Positions 1 through 8,420 of a stretch of 64,000 nt of DNA are shown here, piece by piece. The stretch comes from Archangium violaceum (lineage in GTDB: Bacteria; Myxococcota; Myxococcia; Myxococcales; Myxococcaceae). Under the pieces are notes generated by a model. The model had not been told where the DNA came from and ran no database searches. It saw only the letters and a list, made by a program, of their open reading frames with translations. The position numbers and the translations under genes were made by a program. Within the stretch, counting starts at the first letter, position 1. Each line of letters opens with the position of its first letter. The stretch spans positions 12,506,001-12,570,000 of the forward strand of contig NZ_CP069396.1 of NCBI RefSeq assembly GCF_016887565.1, given 5' to 3'.

Positions 1-2586
1 CTCAAGGTGTCGCGGAAGTACATCGCGTTCGCCAGGGAGAGCCACAACGCCGCGGTACTCCATACGCTCCAGCTCGAGCAGCGATTCGTGGCGAGCCTGC
101 GAGGAGCGACGCCGGAACCGACAAGCCTTGACGATGGCTCCTTCGACGAAGCCGAAAGTCTGGCGGTGATCACGGAGGCGACCTTCGGCTGCGGGATTGC
201 CTTCTACCATGTCATGAAGCAGATCGCCGCTTTTGCCGGCGGACGGTATGGCGAGGCGCTCGAGTCCGCGGCCCGGGCGGCGACGATGCTCGGGGCGATC
301 ATGGCGCAGCCCATCGAGGCCACGTACCACTTCTACCACGCGCTCACCCTGGCCGCACTTCATCCGCAGGTGCCCGCGGACCAGCAGCGGGAATTCGCGC
401 GCACCCTCGAAGCGGAGCTGCGGAAGCTCAAGCTCTGGGCAGACAACTGCCCGGAGAACTACCTGAGCCGCCATGCCCTCGTCTCAGCAGAGATCGCTCG
501 CATCGAAGGCCGGGAGCTCGACGCACAGCGCCTCTATGAAGAGGCCATCCGCTCGGCGCGCGAGAACGGCTTCGTTCAGAATGAAGCGCTCGCGTATGAG
601 CTCGCTTCGGCGTTCTACCGGGCGCGTGGGTTCGACCAGTTCGCCAACACCTATCTCAGCGGCGCCCGTGCCTGCTATGTGCGCTGGGGCGCCGACAGCA
701 AGGTCAAGCAGCTCGACCAGCAGAATCCCCGTCTGCTCCAGCCGAGGCCCCCCACGCCCGCTGCCACCTTCGCGGTCCGGACCGAGCAGCTCGACCTGCT
801 CTCGGTGACCAAAGCCTCACAGAGCATCTCGGGTGAGATCGTCCTCGACAAGCTGGTGCGCACGCTGCTCACCATCGTGCTCGAGCAGGGCGGAGCGCAA
901 AGAGGCTGCCTGATCCTCTACCGGGAGGGCGGCTTGTCCATCGAGGCGGAGGCGTCCCTCGAAGTAGGAGGCGTGGCGACGAAGCTCCTGGAGGCGCAGC
1001 CACTCTCGTCGTCGCTCGTGCCCGTTTCGATCGCCAACTACGCCTGGCGGACGAAGGAGCGGGTGGTCCTCGAGGGCATCGCCGATGGGGCGAAATACGC
1101 CTCGGATCCGTACATCGTGCACGTGAAGCCGAGGTCACTCCTGTGCTTGCCCATTCTCCGGCAAGCGGAGGTAGTCGGTCTGCTCTATCTCGAGAACAAC
1201 CTCGTCGCCAGCGCGTTCACACCCGAGAGGCTTGCAGCCCTCTCGCTGCTCGCCTCGCAGGCGGCCATCTCCTTGGAGAACGCGCTACTCCTCTCCAAGG
1301 AGCAGGCGGCGCGGGCGGCGGCCGAGATGGCGGAGCGCCAGGCCACGTTCCTCGCCGAGGTGGGAGCGCTCCTTTCGGAATCGCTCGATTATGAGGAGAC
1401 GCTGGCGCGCCTCGGGCGGCTGTCCGTGAGATCGATCTGCGACTGGTGCGTGATCGACATCGTGGAAGGCGCAGAGATCCGGCGCATCGCCGGTGCACAC
1501 AAAGACCCCGCGAAGGAGCGGGTGCTCGAGGAGCTTCGACGGCGGTATCCTCCTCACTGGGATTCGCCCCAACCGGCGGCTGGGGTCCTGCGGACGGGTG
1601 AGCCACTCCTGTTTCCCGAGCTCTCCGACGAAGGCATTCGAAGACTCGCCGTGGACGACGAGCACGTGAGGATCTGCCGCGAGCTCGGGGCACGGAGCTC
1701 CATGATCGTGCCGCTCGTCGCGTGCGGGCAGACGTTCGGGGTGCTGAGCGCCGTCTCGTCCACGCCGGGGCGCCGCTACGGCGGCGCCGACCTCAAGCTT
1801 GTGCAGGAAGTGGCGCGCCGGGCCGCGATAGCGATCGACAACGCGCGGCTCTACCGCAAGACACAGGAGGCCATCCGCGTGCGGGACGAGTTCCTCTCCG
1901 TGGCCTCGCACGAGCTGAATACGCCGATGACATCACTCACGCTCACGCTGCAGTCCATGGACCGGGCCTTCCGAGCGGGTCGCTCCATCGACCCGCAGAC
2001 GATGGGCAGGCTGGTCGAGCGCTCCCTGTTGCAGGGAGCGCGCCTGTGCCGGCTGAACAGGGATCTCCTGGATGTCTCGCGGCTCCATGCGGGCCAACTC
2101 CCGCTCGAACTCGAGGACGTCGACCTCGGGGCCATCGTCCGGGAGGTGGTCGAGCAATTCAAGCTGGAGTTCTCGCAGGCGGGGTGCCCGCTCACGATGC
2201 GGGACGGCGGCCGGATCGTGGGCCTTTGGGATCGCTCCCGCGTCGCCCAGATCCTGACCAGACTCCTCTCCAATGCGCTCAAGTTCGGGGCTGGCAAGCC
2301 CATCGAGATATTCCTCGGCGAGGAGGCCGGGATGGCGCGGGTTGCCGTCAGGGACCACGGGATTGGCATCGACCCGACGCGGCAGGGGCGGATTTTCGAG
2401 CGTTTCGAGCGCGCCGTGTCCGACAAGCATTACGGCGGGCTGGGGCTCGGCCTCTACATCAGCCGCTGGATCGCGGAGGCGCACGGGGGCACGATCCGGG
2501 TCCAGAGCGAGCCAGGTGCCGGCTCCACGTTCATCCTCGAGCTTCCTTGCGTCGGGCCACGCCCCTCCGCCGAAAGGGACGTGTAG
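1..2586 (+). CDS. hybrid sensor histidine kinase, C-terminal part (5' end outside window)
   Basis: The frame is open from the first base, so the true start lies upstream. The visible part has a helical TPR-like segment (about 1-750), a GAF domain (about 820-1290), a second GAF-like domain (about 1350-1850), then HisKA and HATPase_c. The phospho-acceptor is in SVASHELNTP, with the His codon at 1909-1911. The ATP lid shows NALKFG, DHGIGI and GLGLGLYIS. The helical segment matches the equivalent part of the kinase/ATPase hybrid at 48290-53554 (both carry CPENxxxxxxLVSAE and YEEAIRSAREN), so the missing front probably holds a Ser/Thr kinase and an AAA ATPase domain. Role: cytoplasmic phosphorelay input; the signal is unknown. 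The H-box is canonical here, unlike the paralogue. Confidence 0.9.
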   Translation, partial: LKVSRKYIAFARESHNAAVLHTLQLEQRFVASLRGATPEPTSLDDGSFDEAESLAVITEATFGCGIAFYHVMKQIAAFAGGRYGEALESAARAATMLGAIMAQPIEATYHFYHALTLAALHPQVPADQQREFARTLEAELRKLKLWADNCPENYLSRHALVSAEIARIEGRELDAQRLYEEAIRSARENGFVQNEALAYELASAFYRARGFDQFANTYLSGARACYVRWGADSKVKQLDQQNPRLLQPRPPTPAATFAVRTEQLDLLSVTKASQSISGEIVLDKLVRTLLTIVLEQGGAQRGCLILYREGGLSIEAEASLEVGGVATKLLEAQPLSSSLVPVSIANYAWRTKERVVLEGIADGAKYASDPYIVHVKPRSLLCLPILRQAEVVGLLYLENNLVASAFTPERLAALSLLASQAAISLENALLLSKEQAARAAAEMAERQATFLAEVGALLSESLDYEETLARLGRLSVRSICDWCVIDIVEGAEIRRIAGAHKDPAKERVLEELRRRYPPHWDSPQPAAGVLRTGEPLLFPELSDEGIRRLAVDDEHVRICRELGARSSMIVPLVACGQTFGVLSAVSSTPGRRYGGADLKLVQEVARRAAIAIDNARLYRKTQEAIRVRDEFLSVASHELNTPMTSLTLTLQSMDRAFRAGRSIDPQTMGRLVERSLLQGARLCRLNRDLLDVSRLHAGQLPLELEDVDLGAIVREVVEQFKLEFSQAGCPLTMRDGGRIVGLWDRSRVAQILTRLLSNALKFGAGKPIEIFLGEEAGMARVAVRDHGIGIDPTRQGRIFERFERAVSDKHYGGLGLGLYISRWIAEAHGGTIRVQSEPGAGSTFILELPCVGPRPSAERDV

Positions 2587-2740
2587 ACCGGGGGAGGATG
2601 GGGCGCGCCGCGGGCGTGGGCTACCGGCTGCACCTCTGAGCCCACCTCCGAGCCCATGGGACGCTGGAGGGCCCAGGCCACGCGCCGAGGCCCTCCAGCC
2701 CCCGGGCTCCCGAATCAGACGGGCGAGCTGTGGCCGCGCG

Positions 2741-5700
2741 TCAGTCGTGCCGCCCCCAGCTGTCGGCCGCGCCCCACACGACGTACCCGGGCATCGCGAA
2801 GAACGCGGCCGTGCCGTAGATCTTGTACGCGCCGTCGGAGGTTGCGGCCGACTTGACCTTGTCGACGATGTTGCTCATGCGTGTCATCGTCTGGTCGGAC
2901 ACGCCCGCGGCCTTGGCGATGTTCACGCGCTCGCCCCAGGCGCAGCTGGCCGCGCCAGTGCCAGCGCCCTTGGCGAAGCCGGTGCCCGTGCTCTTGGCAA
3001 GCCCCTGGTACCAGGGCTGGTGCTGCTGGACATTGGTGAGGATCGTCGTCACGTCGCTCGACACCGCGCTCGACACTCCGCCCACGGCGGCCTTGGCGCC
3101 GATGCGCGCGGCGATGCCGGCGCCCCCCTTCTTGCTGGAGAGCCCGCCCGTCGCGAACCCCCCGAGGCCGCTCACGACCCCGCTCGCGAAGCCCGCGGCG
3201 GCGCCGATCCCCATGGCCTCGAAGAAGCCCTTGGCCGTGAAGTCGCGGCCGTGCTGCACGTCGTATTTCAGTCCGGACTTCCCGGCGCGCGAGAGCGTGC
3301 TCCCCGCGACATTGAGACCGAACTGGGTGAGTTTCGTGGAGATGGACGCGGTCGAGCTCGCCGCGCCCTCGGCCACCGAGGCCCCTGCGGCCACCGAGGC
3401 CGCCACCTCCGCAGCGCCTTCGGCTGCGCCCGTCGCTCCGGCCGCCGCTCCCTTCGCCGCGCCCGCCGCCGCTCCCTTCGCCGCGCTCTTCGCCACGCCC
3501 GCCGCCGCTCCCTTCGCCGCGCCCTTCGCCGCGCCCGCCGCCGCGACCGTCGCCGCGCCCGAGGTGCCGCCGGTGAAGACCGAGAGCCCGATGCCAATGG
3601 CCGTGATCGCCGCCATGGCCAAACCGATGCCGACCTGCGCCCAGATCGAGAGCTCACCGGTGGGGTCGGTGATGCCGAGCGGATTGTTCGCGGCGAAGAT
3701 GTAGGGGCTCGCGAACTGCCGTTGCGGATCCGGCGTCACGAAGCGGCGCAGGACCGGGTCGTACATGCGGGCGCGGAAGTTGTAGAACCCGACCTCGGCG
3801 TCCCACTCCTGCCCCTGGAAGAGGTAGGGAGTGGCCGCCAGGTCCCCCTCGGCGAGCGTGAGGCCGCCGAACGGGGCGTACGCGTAGCGGGCCACGAGCG
3901 TGGCGCCCTCCACGACCGCCCACACGGACTGGTCCGGATCCGGGAGCACGAAGCGCGTGGCCGTGCCCACCAGGGCGAGGAGCCCCGCCGGCCCCTGTAC
4001 GAGCACCGTCCAGGACCCACCATCCCGCCGAGCCACGGGGACCAGACCCGCGCCGAAGAAGTAGACGCTGTCAGCGCCGTCGCGGCGGCGCTTGAGCACG
4101 CGCTGCTGGCTCCCGCCGTAGGCGAGCCGGAGCGCGCCGCCGGCCTCGATGCGCGTCGTCATGCCGGTGGCACGGTCGTACCCGAGCGTGCGGCCGGCGC
4201 CCGCCAGGAGCTGGCCGCGCGCGCTCCAGGTGAGCGGCTGGGCCGGCCCCGACCCGACGGTGAGCGACGCGACACGGTCCGAGCCACCGACGCACGGGGT
4301 GGCCACCACGGTGCCGCTCTCCTCGGCCTCCCAGATGTTGCCGCTGGGATCGTAGGAGCGGATGGTCATCGTCGTGGCGCCGGCCGCGGTGAGGAGCCGC
4401 CGCTGACCGTCGTAGCCGAAGACCTCCTCCTGGCTGGTGTCCTTGCCGGCGAAGCGCCACCGCACGCCGCGGGTGCGCACGACGGCATCCGCGTCATAGG
4501 CGTAGGCGAGCGCGAAGGACTGGTCGCCGGCCGCCGACGTGGTCGTCATCGCGGCCACCTGGCCGGGCGAGGTGTAGTCGACGAGCCGGGTCCACGCGCC
4601 CTGCCCGAGCACCTCCCGCTGTACCGCGCCGTCCGCGCTCCAGCCGTAGGCCGCGAGGTCGGCGAGGCCGGCGGCGGTGCCGACGGACACGACGTGCCCG
4701 AGGTCGTCATAGGCGTAGTGGACCGCCGCGAGCGGGGCTCCCTCGGGGAGCTCGACGCGGACCACCTCCGAGAGGTTGTCGTACGTGTAGGCGACCGTAC
4801 CGTCGGCGGCCGTGGGCCCGTCGAGTGTCATGCGCACCGAGGAGAGGTGCCCGTCGTCGTCGTAGCCGAACACCTCGGTGACCGTGACGTCACCGTCGTC
4901 CCCGGGATTGTTCGCCACCGAAATCCATTTCCTGCCGATGAGGGTGGGCTCGTCCCCGTCGCCGTCGTAGCGCATCGTGACCGCAACCGTGGACCCCTCG
5001 GTCGGCCAGTCGGGCTGGTTCGCGAGCAGGCGCAGCGCCGCGGGGTCCCACGCCGCCGAGACGGTGCCCTCCTCCACCATGCGCCCGAGCGCGTCGTACT
5101 TGTAGTAGACGAACCACTGCTCGCCCGCATCCATCGCGGGCTGCACGAAGCGCAGCTGCCCGGCCACGTCCGACACGAACTGCGTCTTCCCCGCGTCGGG
5201 ATCGGCAAGGGACTCGATGCGCTGGAGGGCGTCCGTGGTCGTCCGCTGTGCGTAGGCGCTCGGGTCCTGCTGGGGCCCGCTCACCAGCGCGTTGGGGAGC
5301 GCGGTCTGGAGCGTGGCCGCGGGCCCGGACGCGCCCGCCGTGTAGGTCCGGTTGCCCGAGGTGCGCGAGACCTCCTCCCCCACGCTCGACACGTAGGTGC
5401 TCGTCACGGTCTGCCTGATCTGGTCGGTCAGGCGCACGGACCGCGTCTGGACCGGGCTCGTGAGCGTGTCCTGGAAGTACTGGCCGGCCGGGAGGCTCCC
5501 CGCCGCGTTCGCGCCGAAACGGAGCCGCGTGGTCTGGCGCTGCTCCTCGGGCACCGAGAGGTCGATCGCATAGGGCTTGCCAGGGTTGCCCTGCTCGATC
5601 GACTGCTGCCGGGGCGAGGCCTCGTAGCGCGTGCCCTGGTAGGGGTAGCCCTTGTCGTCCGAGCGCATGATGCCGTCCTCGGCCTGCCCCCGGTAGTAGT

Positions 5701-7162
5701 CGGCGACGTCGCCCTTCAGCTCCCAGGTGGTGGAGAGATTCGCGAGGAAGTCCTCCACGTCCACGAAGCCGGGCCGGTATTGGAAGACGGGCTGGTGCTG
5801 GCCGGAGCCGAACGAGCCGGGGGCGCCCTTCGTCGTCACGAGCTGGCGGTCGAGCGCGTCGTAGACGAGGCCGACCACGGTGCTGTCGGCGCCATGGAGC
5901 TGCTGCACCTGCCGCTGTCGGCCGGCGGCGTCGTTGTAGGACACGCCGACGCGGACGCCCTCGACGACGGAGAGGTTGCGGATGGCGCCCTCCCCGGCGA
6001 GCGTGATGGACACGGTGTCCCCGACAGGGCGGACCGCCTGACTGTAGAGGAGCTGGCCTCCGGCGAAGAAGAGCACGACGCCATCGCCGACGACGAGGAG
6101 CCAGTGCTGCTCGAGGGGGGGCGAGGCCAACGCCGTCCAGGCCACGCCCGCCTGGGACGCGGTCCAGCCGCCATCCCAGCGAACCGTCACGTTGCCCACG
6201 GACACGGAGGCGACCCCGTCGCGCGCCTGGAGCTCGAAGTAGACCGCGCGGGTCCCCACCGCGGTGCCGCGCCAGGTGACCGACCCCGCGGTGGCTCCCG
6301 TGTGCACGAGGGCGCCGTCCGCGGCCGCCCACCCGGCGGACGCGCCCCAGCGCTCGCGCCAACGGTCGCCGTCACGGAAGGTCTCGAGCACGCCGCCGGT
6401 GGCGGGGTGCAGGGTGACCTCGGCGTTGGGGCTCGTTGGCGAGAAGACGTCGTCGTTGCCCCGGCGCGAGAGGAAGCGCTGGTTGAGCTCCTTGATCTGC
6501 CCGGAGGCACCCACCGAGACGGTCGGCTGGAAGACGCGGTCATAGTACGTGCGCGTGGTGCGGCCGCCCGCGTCCTGGGTGGAGGTGACCTGCTGACTCG
6601 GCTCGTGGAAGGTGCGGGCCACGAGGCTGTTGGCCAGGGGGGCCACCAGCACGCTGTCGAGGGTCACCGGGCTGGCGGTGGTGTTCGTGATCGACAAGGC
6701 GAGCGCCACCGACGACTCCGTGGCGGCGGAGCGGGGCGCGAGCGGGACGGGCACGGTGACGTAGCGCCACGCGCCGTCCGTGGCGGGCAGCGGCACGAAG
6801 ACCGGCGTGGCGGCCACGCCGTCGACGGTGACGGTCGCGGAGATGCCGGTGGTGGCATCGGCGGCGAAGCCGGCCGGTGTCCGCACCCACACTCCGACGA
6901 GGTACGTGCCCTCGGGCGCCTCGGGCGTCACCGTCACGGCGAGGGAGGCGTTGGCGCCGCCGGGCAGCCGGGCCGCGCGGATGCCCGTGCGCGCGTCGTC
7001 CGCATCATACTCCACGCCGGAGAGCGTCCAGCGGGAGGTGTCCTCGTAGGGCTGGAAGCCGAGGAAGGCGAGCCCGCCGAACGGCACGTTGGACGAGCAT
7101 GCAATGGCGAACTCGCAGTTGGCGCTGTAGATCGTGGCGGTCGGCACGCCAAGGCCGTCCAC
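2741..7162 (-). CDS. RHS repeat protein, N-terminally truncated
   Basis: A 1473-residue frame made mostly of RHS/YD repeats (many YDxxGR-, YDALGR- and YGYDGQ-type motifs). It ends the core with the hallmark DPVLRRFVTPDP then NPLGITDPTGE (about residues 1155-1185). The C-terminal 300 residues are hydrophobic and then extremely Ala/Gly/Lys rich (KGAAKGAAAG-type), with no toxin domain I recognise and no immunity-like gene in the 150 bp downstream. The only start is a GTG at 7162. The frame continues upstream with RHS-like sequence to a stop at 7274-7276, and there is no signal peptide or SpvB/TcdB-like N-terminus. RHS proteins of this type usually exceed 2000 residues, so this is probably a 5'-deleted remnant, possibly not expressed. 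Confidence 0.85.
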   Translation of the reverse strand: MDGLGVPTATIYSANCEFAIACSSNVPFGGLAFLGFQPYEDTSRWTLSGVEYDADDARTGIRAARLPGGANASLAVTVTPEAPEGTYLVGVWVRTPAGFAADATTGISATVTVDGVAATPVFVPLPATDGAWRYVTVPVPLAPRSAATESSVALALSITNTTASPVTLDSVLVAPLANSLVARTFHEPSQQVTSTQDAGGRTTRTYYDRVFQPTVSVGASGQIKELNQRFLSRRGNDDVFSPTSPNAEVTLHPATGGVLETFRDGDRWRERWGASAGWAAADGALVHTGATAGSVTWRGTAVGTRAVYFELQARDGVASVSVGNVTVRWDGGWTASQAGVAWTALASPPLEQHWLLVVGDGVVLFFAGGQLLYSQAVRPVGDTVSITLAGEGAIRNLSVVEGVRVGVSYNDAAGRQRQVQQLHGADSTVVGLVYDALDRQLVTTKGAPGSFGSGQHQPVFQYRPGFVDVEDFLANLSTTWELKGDVADYYRGQAEDGIMRSDDKGYPYQGTRYEASPRQQSIEQGNPGKPYAIDLSVPEEQRQTTRLRFGANAAGSLPAGQYFQDTLTSPVQTRSVRLTDQIRQTVTSTYVSSVGEEVSRTSGNRTYTAGASGPAATLQTALPNALVSGPQQDPSAYAQRTTTDALQRIESLADPDAGKTQFVSDVAGQLRFVQPAMDAGEQWFVYYKYDALGRMVEEGTVSAAWDPAALRLLANQPDWPTEGSTVAVTMRYDGDGDEPTLIGRKWISVANNPGDDGDVTVTEVFGYDDDGHLSSVRMTLDGPTAADGTVAYTYDNLSEVVRVELPEGAPLAAVHYAYDDLGHVVSVGTAAGLADLAAYGWSADGAVQREVLGQGAWTRLVDYTSPGQVAAMTTTSAAGDQSFALAYAYDADAVVRTRGVRWRFAGKDTSQEEVFGYDGQRRLLTAAGATTMTIRSYDPSGNIWEAEESGTVVATPCVGGSDRVASLTVGSGPAQPLTWSARGQLLAGAGRTLGYDRATGMTTRIEAGGALRLAYGGSQQRVLKRRRDGADSVYFFGAGLVPVARRDGGSWTVLVQGPAGLLALVGTATRFVLPDPDQSVWAVVEGATLVARYAYAPFGGLTLAEGDLAATPYLFQGQEWDAEVGFYNFRARMYDPVLRRFVTPDPQRQFASPYIFAANNPLGITDPTGELSIWAQVGIGLAMAAITAIGIGLSVFTGGTSGAATVAAAGAAKGAAKGAAAGVAKSAAKGAAAGAAKGAAAGATGAAEGAAEVAASVAAGASVAEGAASSTASISTKLTQFGLNVAGSTLSRAGKSGLKYDVQHGRDFTAKGFFEAMGIGAAAGFASGVVSGLGGFATGGLSSKKGGAGIAARIGAKAAVGGVSSAVSSDVTTILTNVQQHQPWYQGLAKSTGTGFAKGAGTGAASCAWGERVNIAKAAGVSDQTMTRMSNIVDKVKSAATSDGAYKIYGTAAFFAMPGYVVWGAADSWGRHD

Positions 7163-7277
7163 GCTCTCCTGCTCCTGGCCATAGGCCGTGCGCTCCGTGG
7201 TGCGCGCCGCGAGGGCCCAGCCGGCCGGGTTGTCCCCCGGTGCGTAGGCGGCGAATGGGAACGCCAGGAGAACTCAC

Positions 7278-7814
7278 ATGGCGCTGGTGAAGTGCAGGCA
7301 GTGCGGCAACGAGGTAGCGACCAACGCGGCGGCCTGCCCGAAGTGCGGAGCACCGCCTCACCGCCGTATTAACTTCGGCAAGCTGTTCGGCATCGCCGTC
7401 GTGCTCCTTGTCGCGCCCTGCTTTCTCGCCTGGGTGATGGCTCAGGTCCGAGGCAACGACAGCGCGGCACCCGCTGCTGCCAAACGCACGGTGGACGCGA
7501 AGCAGGTGGAGATCCGCACGCTGCTCGCCGAGTACACCGATAACGAAGTCCGGGCTGACGAGGCCTTCAAGGGCAAGGTTATCCAGACGAGCGGAGTCGT
7601 CGGCGAGGTGAAGAAGGACATCGTCGGCGACACCTATGTGCTGGTGGGCACCGGCCGTCAGTTCGAGTTGCCGGTGCTCCAATGCACCCTCGACAGCGCC
7701 CAGGTGAAGAAGGCGGCTTCGCTCACCAAAGGCGCGCGCGTGACGGTCCGTGGGCGCGTGAACGGGCTGATGATGAACGTCCTCGCGAAGGACTGCGAGA
7801 TCGTCAATCTGTAG
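7278..7814 (+). CDS. zinc-ribbon membrane protein with OB-fold-like domain
   Basis: 178 residues. It opens with a zinc ribbon (CRQCG then CPKCG, residues 6-25). One transmembrane helix follows (about 33-54), then a periplasmic domain whose pattern (FKGKVIQTSGVV, YVLVGTG, GARVTVRGRV) resembles the tRNA_anti-like/OB-fold family found in many short membrane proteins. Function is unknown; the topology suggests a cytoplasmic ribbon and an exported OB fold. The ATG lies 4 bp from the stop that ends the RHS frame on the other strand, so the RHS truncation junction is directly upstream and this gene's promoter may have been replaced. AGGAG sits about 6 bp before the ATG. Confidence 0.75.
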   Translation: MALVKCRQCGNEVATNAAACPKCGAPPHRRINFGKLFGIAVVLLVAPCFLAWVMAQVRGNDSAAPAAAKRTVDAKQVEIRTLLAEYTDNEVRADEAFKGKVIQTSGVVGEVKKDIVGDTYVLVGTGRQFELPVLQCTLDSAQVKKAASLTKGARVTVRGRVNGLMMNVLAKDCEIVNL

Positions 7815-7831
7815 CTCGCTCGAGCGAAGAA

Positions 7832-7863
7832 GGGCCGCCCCGGCGTGAACCCCGAAGCGGCCC
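7832..7863. terminator. possible bidirectional terminator hairpin
   Basis: Perfect 7-bp arms GGGCCGC (7832-7838) and GCGGCCC (7857-7863) with an 18-nt loop lie between two convergent genes. There is no T run, so this is a weak call. Confidence 0.3.
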
Positions 7864-7867
7864 GATG

Positions 7868-8089
7868 CTACTTATTCGCAGACAACCAAGAGCGGAAGAG
7901 TTCTAACTGCTCATTGAACAGCTCGACAGCCTCCTGTTGCAGTCTTTCGAGATGCTTATCGAGTTGCTCAATCTCCTGTTGTAGTCGTTCGCAGTCCTCG
8001 TGGGACAACGGCGTCAGCACCCATACGGGCGCTGTGACTGTGCGAGCCTGCACTGCTCTTCCTGTGCCAATGCGCACACGGATACTCAT
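7868..8089 (-). CDS. small coiled-coil protein, unknown function
   Basis: 73 residues from an ATG at 8089, chosen over the ATG at 8116 because AAAGG lies 7 bp upstream of it. The N-terminal 25 residues are Val/Arg/Thr rich. The C-terminal half is one amphipathic helix (CERLQQEIEQLDKHLERLQQ...) with Leu/Val heptads, probably a coiled coil. It converges with the zinc-ribbon gene. No family was recognised. It may be a regulator or a phage/plasmid-derived small protein. Confidence 0.5.
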   Translation of the reverse strand: MSIRVRIGTGRAVQARTVTAPVWVLTPLSHEDCERLQQEIEQLDKHLERLQQEAVELFNEQLELFRSWLSANK

Positions 8090-8116
8090 AGTGGGCCTTT
8101 CTGGCGCCACCCGCAT

Positions 8117-8420
8117 TGACAGGACGAGTCGCTTGTATTATTGATGTAGCGCTACGCGCGGCTCCTCCGCCTAACCGGGGGGCTGTGCCTGGACTCGGAG
8201 TGCGACCTTCGAGTTCACAGGGCCAGGGTCAGTATGACTTGGCCCTTTCTTGTCTATCACAAGACAGATTTCAATGCCCGCAGAATCATGCGGGCAACGG
8301 AACTGGTTCGCATCCGGACTTCAATCATTTACATGTTCGTCCGGACTTGATGTAAATATTTAGAGCCGACCTTACGCGTAAGGGTTTGAAAAACCCTAGT
8401 CGCTCATAGTGTTTAGAGCG
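8117..8420. other. AT-richer intergenic region with several perfect hairpins
   Basis: No convincing gene. The stretch holds at least four inverted repeats: GGGCCA/TGGCCC (8220-8245, followed by TTTCTT, terminator-like), GCCCGCA/TGCGGGC (8276-8295), the 14-bp palindrome CCTTACGCGTAAGG (8370-8383), and AGGGTTT-GAA-AAACCCT (8381-8397). TCCGGACTT occurs twice (8313-8321 and 8340-8348), each copy close to CATTTACAT or ATGTAAAT. The kinase gene on the minus strand ends at 8421, so the last hairpin sits where its terminator would be. Confidence 0.6.

Noticed and set aside
2273-7372. A 1699-codon plus-strand open frame opposite the RHS gene
   Set aside because: It is a GC-skew shadow: composition is Arg/His/Gly rich with no domains, while the minus strand gives clear RHS repeats.
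8161-8225. A tRNA-like segment with GACCTTCGAGTTC
   Set aside because: The T-arm does not pair properly and no D-arm, anticodon arm or acceptor stem can be drawn.
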